Part shown: positions 22,625 to 36,302 of the stretch, piece by piece
Layout: each line of letters begins with the position of its first letter
How positions within the stretch are numbered: the stretch's first letter is position 1
Assembly: GCF_016545825.1 (NCBI RefSeq)
Contig: NC_052614.1
Span: forward strand, 25,686,559 to 25,750,558
Length of the DNA stretch: 64,000 nucleotides
Direction: 5' to 3'
Origin: Eucalyptus grandis
Taxonomy: Eukaryota; Streptophyta; Magnoliopsida; Myrtales; Myrtaceae
The notes under the pieces: model-generated
Databases searched by the model: none
What the model saw: the letters and a program-made list of their open reading frames with translations, nothing else
Told to the model about the DNA's origin: nothing
Program-made: the position numbers and the translations under genes

Positions 22625-23500
22625 ATCTCAAATATCACAATTAGATAGTGAAATCAATCTGAAATTTGCAATTAAACATTCAAATCAAATCGGATTAAAT
22701 AATTTGAAGCACGCAATCCATATTCAGACTCAACGGATGACTGACGGTGGCTGGCGGGTGAGGCTCGGCACAAAGAGGCTCGCGGCAAGGCTACTTGTGG
22801 TGGTGGTGCTTCTCGGCAAAGGATGGCCGCCCGCGGCGGTGGTTCAGCGGGCGATACGTGACACGGCTCGGCGGTGACTCTCGGGAAAACGGGAAGAACG
22901 AGCACCCGAGGAGCGAATTTCCAGAATTTCCCCTTTCCTTTGTCTTCTCTGTATCGTGTATTCTTGATATTGTTTGCAAATAATGGAATAAGTCATTCTT
23001 TGTTTCAATTTTTCATGTCTTCACTTTGACCACCTTTTGACTTTTCTTCTACTCTGTTCAAGATCACCTCTTTCTTTTTTGTCCTGGCTCGCTGCAGTGG
23101 AGACTTAGAACAAGTGCAGGAGATGCTGGGCGTCACTGAATGGTGACCGGCGATGGAAACCTGTAGGAAAAGAAAATTCGCGGAGGCTGCTAATAGAAGT
23201 GGCCGTCGGGACTGAAGCGTGGCCAGCACTGTTGCTGTTGGGCGGGCGGTGCCAGAGGTGCAACGGGCGGCAGCAACAAGTGGACGGCAAACCGTTGTCG
23301 AGCGAAAAGCAGAAACGATTCGCGGGGCGGTCCATCGTTGAAGGCTCGTAGCAAGGACTGTCATCAGAGGCTTCCGGCTCGTCGTTGGTGTAGCAAGAAG
23401 AGGCCGCGGATCTGCTGGCCGTCAGCGTGGGCAGGCAGCACCAGGATAGATGAAGCAAGGTCATAGGTGCTTAGTCGAGCCAAGACTCGTCACGATGAAG
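22625..23500. repeat. Dispersed repeat, copy 2 (first copy 9480-10470)
   Basis: Same orientation and same order of landmarks as 9480-10470. It starts directly after the NETWORKED-like fragment. There are many indels relative to copy 1, and no shared reading frame. Confidence 0.6.
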
Positions 23501-25590
23501 CGAGGTCCAGTGAAGTTTCGGTTAGCCTATTCGATCAATGGGCCTTTGGCCAAATTTTTAACTTACGCAGTCTTAATTCAATTAATTCATTTAAGTTCAG
23601 AACTATTTGCTCAAATCCATGGATCGCGGATTCGATAAATATGCAAGCTATATTTACATGATATGCAATTTATATATGATTTTTGTTTAAGGATAAAAAT
23701 TTAGTCTCTAATTTTCTATGTAGTTTATTACTAAATTATTAGCCAATATCCAGATAGCCAATATCGAGATGTCAACATTCCTACGAGAGTGATTCCAAAA
23801 TAAATTTCTTTCAAAATTATTTCTTAAATTTTACTTCACCAGACTGCACCATGCTTAAATATGGCATAGTCATCACGCCTTCACAACTTTACATGTCTCT
23901 TCAAAGTAATCTTTTGACATTTTTGTTCATTCTTTCATTAACCTCTTATAAGTAATTGAACTCGAACAAAGAGTTGCACACATTCGACCAAATTTAAATT
24001 CAATTCGTTATTCCAAAAAATTGTTCTTTTATTGAGTTTGAACTCAAACAAAATAATATTCTATCTATGTGTTTCTTTTGCCCTTTCGGACAGAAAAAGC
24101 ACGACACGATAATTTTTTTTTTAATTCATAGAAAAAAGAGGCATGGTATTTTGCGGAACTACATGATGGGCCCGTCTCTACATGCGTCGAATGTCTGTGC
24201 TTGCTCTAACTTTGGCCATCCAATGTGCTTCCCCGGAACTCTCCCCTCTGACATGCCTTTCATTCGGAATTCAAGCACGACGAAAATAATCCTTCCATGT
24301 GTTATGAAACTTTTGGTCTGAATGTACTCTGGTTATTCGATTTGTCTTTGCTATTTTACATCGCTAAATTTCTAGTTTAGCTCCAATTTGAGGTCACTTC
24401 CACTTTTGGTGATTTTGAATTTTCATTAAATTGGCCAATATACATCATCGGATTATACCAATCTCAAAGGGATGAGGTAACTTCTAGAAGGCAACACAAA
24501 AAATTTAAAAGAAGGGAATGAAAGCATGTTTCCAAAAACCAATCACTCGGATTAGTGTGACTCTAGAAACCTAATTTAGTTACAACAATTTCTTTTTAGG
24601 CTTGGATCCATCGAACAAATCTTTGCTTGATTTATTATTGCCAATTTTATATAGAAGGTTCCCGTTATCATCTAGCTCTAGATTTTTCAGAAGTGGCTGA
24701 GGTGTCTTAAACCACCAATGTGCAGTGTAAATGGACGTTGTTTGGACGTCAAAGCAAACCAAGCCACGTAAATACGTTAGAAGAAAAGTGAGACTAAAGT
24801 AAGTCAAACCTTATTGTAGTTAGGAACTGAACCATTTTTACAGTTTGAACTTAACCAAACTGTTTTTCTCTAGTTTTTGCTCTTCATTTTTATTTTATTT
24901 TATTTATTTATTTATTGTGATTTCATGAGGTAAAAACTCACTATACTAACTTGAAGGAGCATTAATTTCATGAAAAACCAAGGCCTACACAGGCAACAAT
25001 TGATAAATTCACACAAAATGAACATCAAACCTACTTCAAATTTTGAAAGATAGGCCACTTCATGTATAAATGGTAGAAGTAATTAAAAATAATAATAGAT
25101 TATATAGTAGGGTTTCGCAGTTCTGTTCGGTTTGATATCAAAATAGTTGAAACCAAGTCAAACCACAAAAAATGATTTAAGGGATTGAAACATTTTCTGC
25201 TCACCCCTACATGTACCAAGATTTTTAATCATTTGAAGATTGCCTTTTAGTACAATTAATCGACAATCAAGCATTTCTCATTTAGTTTTCTAGAAAACAT
25301 AGAGCCAAATAATCATCAACATTTAGATCTTTGTCAAAGGCCGAGAAAGGTACAAATAATCATCACAATCATACTATTACTGCCGGGACGCAATCAATTA
25401 TTGGGCCATCTTCTCTAAGGGGCCTTGCTTTGGACAAATTCAAGCAATGAGCTTCTTCTATTTGTTTAAGCCCAAATTGATGTTATACTTTAGGCCTCTG
25501 ACTAATGTAATAGGTTCAGTCCGCTAGAGCCAGTAAAATTCTTAGTTTCATTATCTTCAAAAAGTTTTAAGTTCTGGCCGAAAACACAAA
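23501..25590. other. Intergenic, no gene seen
   Basis: AT-rich DNA. A stretch ending TTTCTGCTCACCCCTACATG at about 25190-25212 resembles a hAT terminus of the TAGGGGTGAGC type, but no partner end could be placed. Open stretches at 24067-24321 and 24580-24807 have no recognisable domains. Confidence 0.35.
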
Positions 25591-25592
25591 TG

Positions 25593-26086
<494 letters not shown>

Positions 26087-26439
26087 CTTTAATAACACTT
26101 TAGAACATCAAATTTTAAAATAAACTCTTTACGCCTGTGGTTTCGAGATTCAACATTTTTCACCCTAAAATTTCATAAAGACTATGTCCACACCTTGGAG
26201 TTTCAACATCTCCTTCTACCATTGTAGAAAGTGTAGACATTTCGAACCTTCTAGGTAGAAATTGCATGATTTTGAAAATGGCGTGAATAGTAGATAAATA
26301 AAAAGCCAAAGATTAAACATAGACCTTTGGTTTTTGGTCGAATCAAACATAGACTTGAGAGGGGCATAGATTCTCCTCAAATTCAGCAAGCTAGGAGTTT
26401 ATACAATTTCGATTAATTATTAATATGCTACTCAATCTC

Positions 26440-27060
26440 AAGCAGCTTGACTTGAATGAGCATATCTCCCTTTTTTAATAGGAGAGGTCAAGGTTATAAT
26501 GTATGGAAAAAGTGATTCGTTGTGCAAACCATCGTGCTGTTTAAAGATATTTATGCACAAATAATATGATTCACTTCGATAGTTTTTTTTTTTTTTGGGG
26601 GGGAGGCGGGGATGCGGGGTTGGGCACAAACCTTAAAAAATCCTAAATTTGTGCGTCCAAGGATCTAGTGGATTGTATAATAGTGTGTATGGTACACGTG
26701 TCAAGAAGTCAATGATGGCAATAGTGAAATAAAAGGCCAAGAAGATAGAAAAAGACCTACACTATAACAGAGAAATCATTGAATAGGTTATAAATAAATG
26801 CCTGGTATACCAGGATAAAAGGGCAGTTGAAATGAAGCAATGTCTTTATATGCCCAAGTTGCATCAGAAAATTTCAATGTTCGTCTCTTTTATCCACTAT
26901 TCTTTCTTGGATTCATTCTGTCAATGAGCATCAGCCGACTCGGACAAATTTCCAATGCTTTGTCCATTGTCATCTGAAGAAAAGCTGAGGAAATTTCTGG
27001 TGATTATTGTAAAATAAAGCCTTTTTTTTCTGGATTAATTTAGGACAAGCTCATGTTATA
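26440..27060. repeat. Dispersed repeat, copy 2 (first copy 6420-7060)
   Basis: Degenerate copy of 6420-7060 in the same orientation, with shared blocks listed at that entry. No protein recognised. Confidence 0.6.
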
Positions 27061-27370
27061 ATGTTAAGTTGAGAAAAAAATGACTGGCTCACTTTACGTT
27101 TGTCCCGCTTTCATCGCGGAGTGTTTTTTTTTTTTTGGGGTTCTTGAGGGAGGTATCCATCAAGCCCGTCTGCCAATTATTAAGATAACCATTAGGAAAA
27201 AAACTATACTATATGAATAACTTTCTTGTCACTGACTCATGTGCATTAGGAGCGAGGACTAGCAACATCGGTATCATCATTGGCAGAGAACTGCTGGCGA
27301 TGGAATATAAAAGGCCGCGTTTTAGCTTTTAGCACCTTGGATCAATCATCAATAGAACTCTCGTTCTTAT

Positions 27371-27470
27371 NNNNNNNNNNNNNNNNNNNNNNNNNNNNNN
27401 NNNNNNNNNNNNNNNNNNNNNNNNNNNNNNNNNNNNNNNNNNNNNNNNNNNNNNNNNNNNNNNNNNNNNN
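27371..27470. other. Assembly gap (100 N)
   Basis: Exactly 100 N, a conventional placeholder for a gap of unknown size. Distances and any gene across it are unreliable. Confidence 0.99.
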
Positions 27471-30400
27471 TTAAAGAATTGATTAAACATACGTATCTAT
27501 AAATTATATTTTCAGGATTCTTCTAGACAAAGTTGTAATACGCAGCTTTATGACATTTGAAAGACCAAACTAGACTCAAACAGACCATGGAACTTTGTAT
27601 GCTCTGACTATATGCTCAAATTGAGTATACAAAGTACCAAGAATTTGAGTAGTATTCAAAAACGAGCAGTGCATAGTGTGCTGAAATCTACTAGCCGGTG
27701 TGATTATTATTATGAGGGAATAGGACGAGGTTTCAGGTTGAGTGCTGCACTGTCTTTGTGAATCCAAACTGATCCCAGTTAAGATTTTTCAAGTTTACAT
27801 TTAACGAATTACTTGTTGACAAGCAGCGCATCGCTGAAGACTTAGCTCCACAGACGAGCATATCAGCCGGATCTTGAAGATGGGTCTTCTGCCAATCTAT
27901 ATAGATGACAATCGTCTTTTGTTGCAGTAGCTTAGACAAGGTGATCCTATTTTCAATGTTCTGTTCGAATGCTCATTTGACAAACTGTTGCCCTGAAACA
28001 ATATGTCCGACAAGCGGTTCTGTGTCTCTCTGCTCTCATTTAATCACATACACACTTTTCTTTGATTCTATTGAAAAAAAAAGTGATTTTGGGAACCATA
28101 TCAGGAAAATGCTACAATTGCTATGGATTTTTATATTAATTTTTATATTCAAACTTCTTAAAGCATGTCTTTTTGAACTCCTGATTTTTGGCTCTTCTTA
28201 AATTTGTCTGCCATAGCAAGCAATCGTGGTTTCACCTTAGAACTAGTTTATAGTATTAATTCTTAATTCTACGCGCAGACAAGGTGACGTCCTTGTGGCT
28301 TGCAAGAAAGATGAGCTTCCTTGGACAGGGCGCTAATCATACAAGTGCTCCTTGGCTTCTTGCTTTGATTTGGGAGTCAGGTGTTCCAAACAGAAACTGA
28401 CGCTGATGTCTCCCACTTTAATTTCACTAGTGAGCTGAAGATCATTTCTAGTGTAGATATAAATGTACAGAATGTTTTCTGGAAAGAGGGACCTATTGGA
28501 AGATGTCAGTGAGAGCCTATATTGGAATTAGAGCATGGGGTGATGTCTTGGTGTAGGCAAAATTTGATGCTTCACTTGTTAATGTCATTTTTCCTATGTT
28601 TGAGACATCTTCTAATTTCAGAGTTAGATTCTGAAATTTATGTGAAACTGGTGGAGAGAGAGGAAGGTGCGTGATTATAGCTACAACAGCCTTTCCGAAT
28701 TCCTTGTCAACCTGGGCAGTGGCCATATGGCACGACGCTGACTACAACGTGGCGGAACCTGCCAGTTACAATTTTAGGTCGTACGTAATTTGCCATAGCG
28801 AGCTCTGGTTTTAGTAGTCGCGGTTGCCGCCCAGTTTTTCACTTTGATGTTCTGTTGGATTTCCTTAGGAATTCTCTATGAATATCCTTGAGCCCCCTTG
28901 AAGCCTTTTAGTTGCTTAAAACGTGCAACCAACCTTCAAGCTTCAGGTTTTCCCCTTCTAGGTCATTTAAACAATCCGTTATTGTCGGGACTTTCGGCTT
29001 AGGATTTGGTGAACCTGTCGGTCATATGAGTTTACAATCACTAATCCCCGATAAGAAATATGGACAGTAAATTGGATCATAGAGTTGAATTGGTGATAGA
29101 TTGGCTTAATTAGTTGTTTTATATTACAGGTGATTTTTAATGTAAAGTTTACATTATTTGAGTATGTTTAGTTAAAATATTGATGTGTATAGTAGAGTTT
29201 ATTTATGAAAATAAATTCTTGTGAAAATTATTATTTAACAATATAGTGCATTACGAAATTAATTGCGAGATTTTTTTATAAAAAAAAGGCTAGGATATAT
29301 TTTCAATTTCTATCGACCGATAGCGTCCGTTCTCTCTTGAATTTCATCATTGGTTGTGGCGAATTATATTGTCTCAAAATAAAAGGATAGAGTGAAAATT
29401 GAACTTTCCCTCAATACATGTGTGAATTACGCATTCAGATAGGAAAATCAGCTCTTCAAGCAAACTTCATGACCTTCCCAATCTTATAACACAGAGCTTT
29501 TCTTATCCGCAAATGAATCTCAACAGCTAGAATTTCCTCAAAGCTACATCCTCGAACCCAACCTGTCAAAATGGCAGGAAAACACATACAGCCTTGAGTG
29601 GATATGGTAATGAGGTTGATCCATAGACATGCATAGAACTCGGTGCCCCTTTCAATAAATCGAGATAATTAATTTATGAAAAATTATTTGGTCAATGATT
29701 GAGATTTGTTGAGTGAACCAAAGTGATTATTGTATATACCGAGGATCATAATTGAGATTACAAAAGCGGGCGTGACACTTATTTTTCTCATTCATTATAT
29801 TAACTTGATGATAGCAAGACGGTAAGCCATGAATGAAAATACTATTTGAGTAGAAAAATAATTTTCACTGGTTGACATTGATGTAAACATTGTAATAAAA
29901 TTGAAATTGAGAAGAATAAAAGAACACACATATTTACTTAAAAACCCTTGTGGAAAAAACCACATGGAGAGGAGAAGCAAAATTCATTTTTAAAATTCTA
30001 GAATTAGAAAAGGTGGCTCAAAAGCATTAATACCCTTTTGGTCTCTACCTCTTAACATAATAACTTGAGAAGAACAATTATTTATACTTCTTCATACTTG
30101 GGCCATTAGGCCCAAGTCCATATAGGATTCAAGACATACTTAACAAATTTCCATCTTGGCTTGATATCTTAGAATAGACATTAACAACAAACAATCTTTT
30201 CCTACCAATAGAGTTAAACCTAAAGGTGCAAGATATAACTTACTTCAAAAATGTTAAACTCGTTGTTGATAAATACACAACTTCAAACAATGCTTTGAAT
30301 CTGCCAAGCATGGCTTAAAAATATCTCTGTCCTGATTATTTGGAAAACAATCAACAAGATCTGATATAATCCATCAATAAGGGATGCTTAAATCAAACAG

Positions 30401-30760
30401 ATAACGTGGTTAATACATTAATGACACTGTTATTGCAGTAGATGGCAATCTTCAATTTTGTCCTTTTACCTGATTCTCATTCATTAATTGAATGAGCTTT
30501 TATTCTAAACTTTTCTTTTTGTTCTTTCAAATAATTGATCATGGAATGCTCCGTCTTTTACAATGCATCTTCGCTTCATTCCTAGTGACTTATAATGCTG
30601 GAGAATGGTCGATCAGGCAAGTTGCAAAAACACCCTATTCCATCAGGCAAGTTACAAAAAACCCTATTTTCCCTTTAAAATCAATTGCTATGTGCATTGT
30701 CTACACTTTTCCGTCAGCAAATTGTAACACTAAAATACATGGTAGCCGTTTATCTTAAAC
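27471..30760. other. Intergenic; possible decayed coding pieces, none recognised
   Basis: The minus strand is open at 28517-28726 (a 69-codon frame). After a break, 28320-28500 contains a reading with DLQLTSEIKVGDISVSFC. Together these look like remains of a protein-coding exon, but I cannot name the family. A region at 29770-30150 has features of a degraded LTR (reverse complement of a typical ending with GTGGTTTTTTCCACAAGGG). Evidence for both is weak. Confidence 0.3.
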
Positions 30761-30764
30761 ACCT

Positions 30765-32150
30765 GGTCTCTCACACGTCCTTTTGCAACGAAATATCATT
30801 ATGAAACTCCAAGTTTTCATCGAGACTTTTTGTTTTTCAACTTGTCTTCTTTTTGCTTCATTGGCTACTCAGCCATATTGTATTATGATCATGACTGTCT
30901 TATTGTAATGTCTTTTACACAAACTTGACCAAATTTTGATTGACTTGGAAGTTTCATTGATTTGGATTTTGTACTACTCAAAGTAGTTTTCTCAAACCAA
31001 TGCTATATTCATTGTTTCTGTAATTTTTTTAATTGGCAAATTCTATCCAAAAATCCTGGTCTGAGATGTTTCTTGCACACTTAAGCTTTGTAACATAACA
31101 TTTTGGGAACGAATGATTTTATTCTTTATTCTTAGAGCAAAAAGCTAGTGAGAAATTCGTTTGATAATTTTTATGTTCTTATCACAAAGAAATCATTTTA
31201 TATTGTTTCCTGAATAGATTTAGAACAAAATCAAGAAGTAGAAAAATTACCTTTGCTCCAGAGAATAATTTCCTAGGCTTAATCGCATCATTTTCTTCAT
31301 CTTTTCTTCAATTTCTTGTTCAGCATTTCTTTCTTCTTCTCTTCCTTTGCCCGGTCGCCACTGCCATGGCCGAGACCCTACCAAAGCGTCAAAACCCTCG
31401 ACTACGCCGAGTCACACTCCAGAAGAAGGAGGAAGAACAAGAGAAAAAGGAAATTTAAAAAGAGAAAATATAATCAAAGTTTAAAAATTAAAAAGAACAA
31501 ATCAAATTTAAAAAATACTACCAAATGCATTTCTATCCCAAGAATAAAATTTTTGGACAATTACTAAGCGCATTTTTACTTAGAAATTATTTCTGAGAAT
31601 AGATCCCCATAAAAACTATTCCCATGACATAATCAAGTGGTTAAACCCGCCCTTAGTCTCTCACCCATTCTTTTGCACTAAAATATGATTATGGCACTCC
31701 AATTTTTTCATTGAGACTGTTATTTGAAAACTTGTCTTGTTTTTACTTTGTCAACCACTGCGCCGCATTGTACATGGGCATGACTCTCTTGTTGTTGTGT
31801 CTCTTACACAAATTTGATCAAATTTTGATAGGGCATAACTTTTTAGTTCGACATTTCATTGACTCGGTTTTTATACCTATGGAAAAGCTATGACTCGATG
31901 CTTTGAATTCATTAAATTAGAAAAGTTTTTATTTTTGGAAAGAATTCCGGTCGATTATAAGTTTTCCACGCAATGTTTCATTGTTGATAATTGCATCCAT
32001 GCAAAAGTGGTGACTCAATGTTTTTAATTCATCATATTCGAAAAACTTCGAAAAATCATAATCATGTGTCTTTTACAAAAAAATTGATCAAATTTTGATC
32101 ACTTATAACTTTTCCTTTTTTTTTATTCACTCAATTTTCACACCAATAGA
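30765..32150. repeat. Direct repeats of about 210 bp (30765-30975, 31660-31870; partial 32055-32150)
   Basis: Each copy begins GTCTCTCAC, continues with TTTTGCA-C-AAATAT, CTTGTCTT-TTTTT and GTC-CTTACACAAA-TTGA-CAAATTTTGAT, and ends near TTTCATTGA-T-GG. The stretch between the first two copies (31080-31640) is an element with a short GC-rich middle and A-rich arm, similar in layout to 62960-63480. Confidence 0.55.
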
Positions 32151-33330
32151 AAGTCCATGACCCCTATACGTTTCTTAACAAATTGGCCATATACATCTAT
32201 TAAAGGATACGAATTTCGAACCAAATACTCACCTTAAACACAAATTTGAGTGGTTTAGCCCTTGACTAATGTTTTAAAAATGGATAATGATAGAAATGAT
32301 CCTTGAATTTTGACTCAATGAATAATATGATCACTAAACTTTTGGTTTATATTCAATGCAGTTTCTAAATTATATGAAAAATGTCCTATATTGTTTCTAA
32401 ACTTGAATTAACGAAAGAATACTATTAAACTTTTTTTATAGTTTAAGGATTAAATTGAACATATATAAAAATTTAGAAATCATATCAATAAATTTAAAGC
32501 TGGAAGACTTACATTACATATTAGGATAAAGTTCAAGAATCATATTGAACAAATAAAAAAATCCAATGATCATACCACACATTAGGCCCTGATTGAAGCA
32601 TCATATATGTCATTTTTCTTTTAAAAATCACCAATTTGGCCTCTTCCTTTGGTATGGTCCTTTGACAATCTAACCTGGTTCAATCACTAAGCCGGTTTGA
32701 TATTAGAAGGATTTGGCCAATTAGGCTTCAACCGTTATTTCTCTTCTTGATCATTTTGTGTTTAATTGCGTGCACAAGTGAAATTTGATTCGGTCTCATT
32801 AGGTTCTCTTAAAAGGAGACAAGTACACTTGAAATTCTAAAATTTATTATGAACATGCAATTGAATCCTAAAATTTTTAATAAGTACAAGTAAGTTCTAA
32901 AATTGATCATGAAAATGCAATCGAGTGCTCAAATTTTTAAAAAACACAGTCAAATTTAAAATTTGTCATCATAGTATAATAGAATCCTCAAATTTTCAAA
33001 AAACGAAATCAACAAAAGGAGTTGATTAAACTAATCTAACAAGTTTTAATACTTCATTATACTTTTTGAAAGTCTCAAAACTCAATTATACTTTCTGTTA
33101 TAAATTTTAAAAATTAAATTATACTTTAAAAAATGTAATATTTAATTATAATTTCGTTATAAGTTTTAGAATTTTCATGGCAAACATTTCAAAGTAAAAC
33201 AAGCTCATCAAGGCAGTGGAATCATCCTCAATCTCGTCCTGACCATGTGGATAACACCCCTGCAAGCACAAATCCGTGGAAGTGCCAGAAGAAGGGGCTA
33301 CGAACCCATGAAACCTTGACTGCCCATCTC
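32151..33330. other. AT-rich intergenic region upstream of the cysteinyl-tRNA synthetase gene
   Basis: AT-rich repeats of the type ATTTAAAATTTGTCAT/TGAAATTCTAAAATT, with no coding signal. The last 100 bp before the ATG are balanced in composition and should hold the promoter and leader. No clear TATA box is seen, as is common for housekeeping genes. Confidence 0.4.
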
Positions 33331-33332
33331 CC

Positions 33333-36250
33333 ATGGCTTCGTTCCTCAAGCTCTGCAAGCCCTTCTTCCTGACCCGCTTCTCTTCACTCCCCAACTCTCC
33401 GGCGGCGACCACCCATCTCAGGACCCACCTTTGTCGGGCGCTCGTCAGGCCCAGGAAGCGGCACGGCTCGTTCTGCTCCAGTTCTCTGAGCTCGTCCCGG
33501 CCGTTGGCGAGCCGCGAGTCGTCGAGCGAGCGCGGCGGGGACGGGGGCGATGGCCCGGCGCCGGCGGCGGAGCTCTGGCTGTTCAACACGATGAGCAGGA
33601 AGAAGGAGGCGTTCAGGCCCAAGGTGGAGGGCAAGGTGGGGATGTACGTGTGCGGGGTCACCGCTTACGATCTCAGCCACATTGGGCACGCTCGAGTTTA
33701 TGTCACCTTCGATGTGTTGTACAGGTGCTTCTCTCTTTTCTCTGAAAATTTATGCTGTGTGCATAAATGAGGCGGAGTTTCTGGGAGTGAGTATGGGTAT
33801 TTGCGAGTTAGACTTGAGGTTCTTAATCTAATTACATCGGATTAGGTGGTAATATTTATTGGGGAGGTGGAAAGTTTTGAACTTTGATGATTATTGGTTG
33901 AGAATTGGGGAATGCGAATTGTGTTGGAGACCTCGGCCTATGACTATGTTAATAAGGGAGAAAAGAGTGGGAATAATGAAAGTTATTGAATTCCTGATTT
34001 TGGTTTTGGATTTTGATTGGATTTGTTCATACTCTCTTTTCTCCAGGCTAGTGAGGGCATCACCTTGTTTCGATAGAATATTTTCCGTGTGGAATTTGGC
34101 TTGAAATGCTAATCAGAATTTTGTGTTGGGTGTTTTTTGGAAATTAGGCAGATACCTTAAGAATTTGGAGTATGAAGTTTGCTATGTCCGTAACTTCACC
34201 GATGTTGATGACAAGGTGAGTTGGATTTATGGGTTGCATCATTTCTGTTGAAGACATGGCATATTGCACATATGAAGTTTCAGAGGTAGTTTTGACCTGG
34301 AAAGTCAAGTTTAGCCATTTATCTCTTGATGGTCTTGAGTTTACTGATTCATACTCCGTCATTGTGTCACTGTTATTGTCATATCGTTGAACATTATGCT
34401 ATTGGAGTAAAATGTTAACTGCAAATTGTCATTGTTCAATGAAAAAATAGGAACCTGAACACAGTTTCCATATTTTGTAGATAATTGGTAGAGCAAATGA
34501 ACTGGGGGAGGACCCTATCAGCTTGAGCAAGAGATACTGTGAAGAATTTAATGTCGATATGATGCATCTTCATTGCCTGCCTCCTTCTGTTGAGCCTCGT
34601 GTTTCAGACCATATGCCTCAGATAATTGACATGATCAAGAAGGTATGACATGATCAAGAAGGTAATCTTTTGGTATGATTACGTGAGTATTGGCACCATT
34701 ATCAAATCAAGCAATAAAGTGCGCTTCAAGCATGTAATGGGTGCTCATAAATGCAGAGTTTGGCCATACGCATACATTGATTGTGACCTATTTAGTGGTG
34801 TATAAGTTTTCTGGATTATTCAATAGTCAGGGTAGTTCAATTTTGTTAGTTAAGTCTCGCTACAACCTGAGCCGTGGTTCTGAATTTGGATTGCTTTATG
34901 TCCTTTCTTGACAGATTTTGGATAATGGTTGCGCATACCAAATTGATGGTGATGTGTACTTCTCTGTTGACAAATTTCCCGAATATGGACAACTATCTGG
35001 GCGAAAACTAGAAGATAATCGAGCTGGTGAGAGAGTTGCAGTAAACTCGAGGAAGAAGAATCCTGCTGATTTTGCTTTGTGGAAGGTACTGCAATTGCAA
35101 GATGCACCAATTTATCTCAGATTTGTTTGAACATTGTGAATTCTACTCAGCAAGAAAAGAAGATTGTGTATTCCACATTAATTTGCTATCAGACAGCTCT
35201 CTCCTTATTAGATTCAGTCTGCTTCTGCCAATGGCTGCAGGAGAACATGCTAAGGGCTTGCTTTATTAAATCAGGAAAAAATTCAATAATGTTTCGTTTG
35301 CTCATCACTCAGATCTTGTTCCAAATAGCATTTTATGGAGTAACAACAAATATTCTGATTATATCATGTTATAATTGTGCTATTTCTGCAAGAGGAGTTG
35401 TGAGAAAGCAGAAACTTGTATCTTGGGATGATCATCACCCAGCAGATTATTTTTGAAGTTTCTTGTCTATGTCTGGCTGAAATTAGGTGCTAATTTAACA
35501 AAGAATAGAGTTAATGAGTATTGTTTTTAATTATGTTGCAGTCTGCAAAGGAGGGTGAGCCCTTCTGGGAGAGTCCTTGGGGTCCTGGAAGACCTGGATG
35601 GCATATAGAGTGCAGTGCCATGAGTGCTGCCTATTTGGGTTATTCATTTGACATTCATGGTGGGGGAATGGATCTTGTCTTTCCTCACCATGAGAATGAA
35701 ATTGCTCAGAGTTGCGCGGCATGTAGACAGAGTAATATTGGCTACTGGATACACAATGGTTTTGTCACTGTGGATTCAGAAAAGATGTCCAAATCCCTTG
35801 GGAACTTCTTCACAATTCGTCAGGTGAAGAATCTGAGGTTCTGTTAGATGATCATTCGGCTGATCCTTGATGATTGTAGTTCCTGCTGGGTGATTTTTCA
35901 TCTCTATATAATGGGTTTGGCATTTGAAGTTAGATTTGATTTTGCTTAACTCTCTTTTATAGGTGATCGAGTTATACCATCCACTTGCTTTGAGACTTTT
36001 CTTGTTGGGGACCCATTATCGATCACCGATAAATTATTCTGATGCACAGCTTGAGAGTGCATCAGAACGTATGTATTACATTTATCAGGTATGAAATCTA
36101 CTTCTAAGTGTTAGAACTCTCTCTCTCATTTTCTAGCCTAGGAAGACCAGTTTCAGGAAGATTCTTTTGTTCAAACATGTCAAAATTTAGATGTCCAACT
36201 GGTAATCCAAATTGCAGAAAAGTGAGAAGCAGGGCAGAGAAAGCAGAAAA

Positions 36251-36302
<52 letters not shown>

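Noticed and set aside
27733..28201. Open frames beside the assembly gap
   Set aside because: They were considered as retroelement pol pieces but no catalytic motif was found.
33146..33745. Open frames overlapping synthetase exon 1 in other frames and on the minus strand
   Set aside because: Shadows of the GC-rich first exon; the sense frame has the transit peptide and the HIGH motif and splices correctly.
35079..35456. A 125-codon frame inside the synthetase gene
   Set aside because: It reads through the exon 4 donor into intron 4 and lacks any domain.
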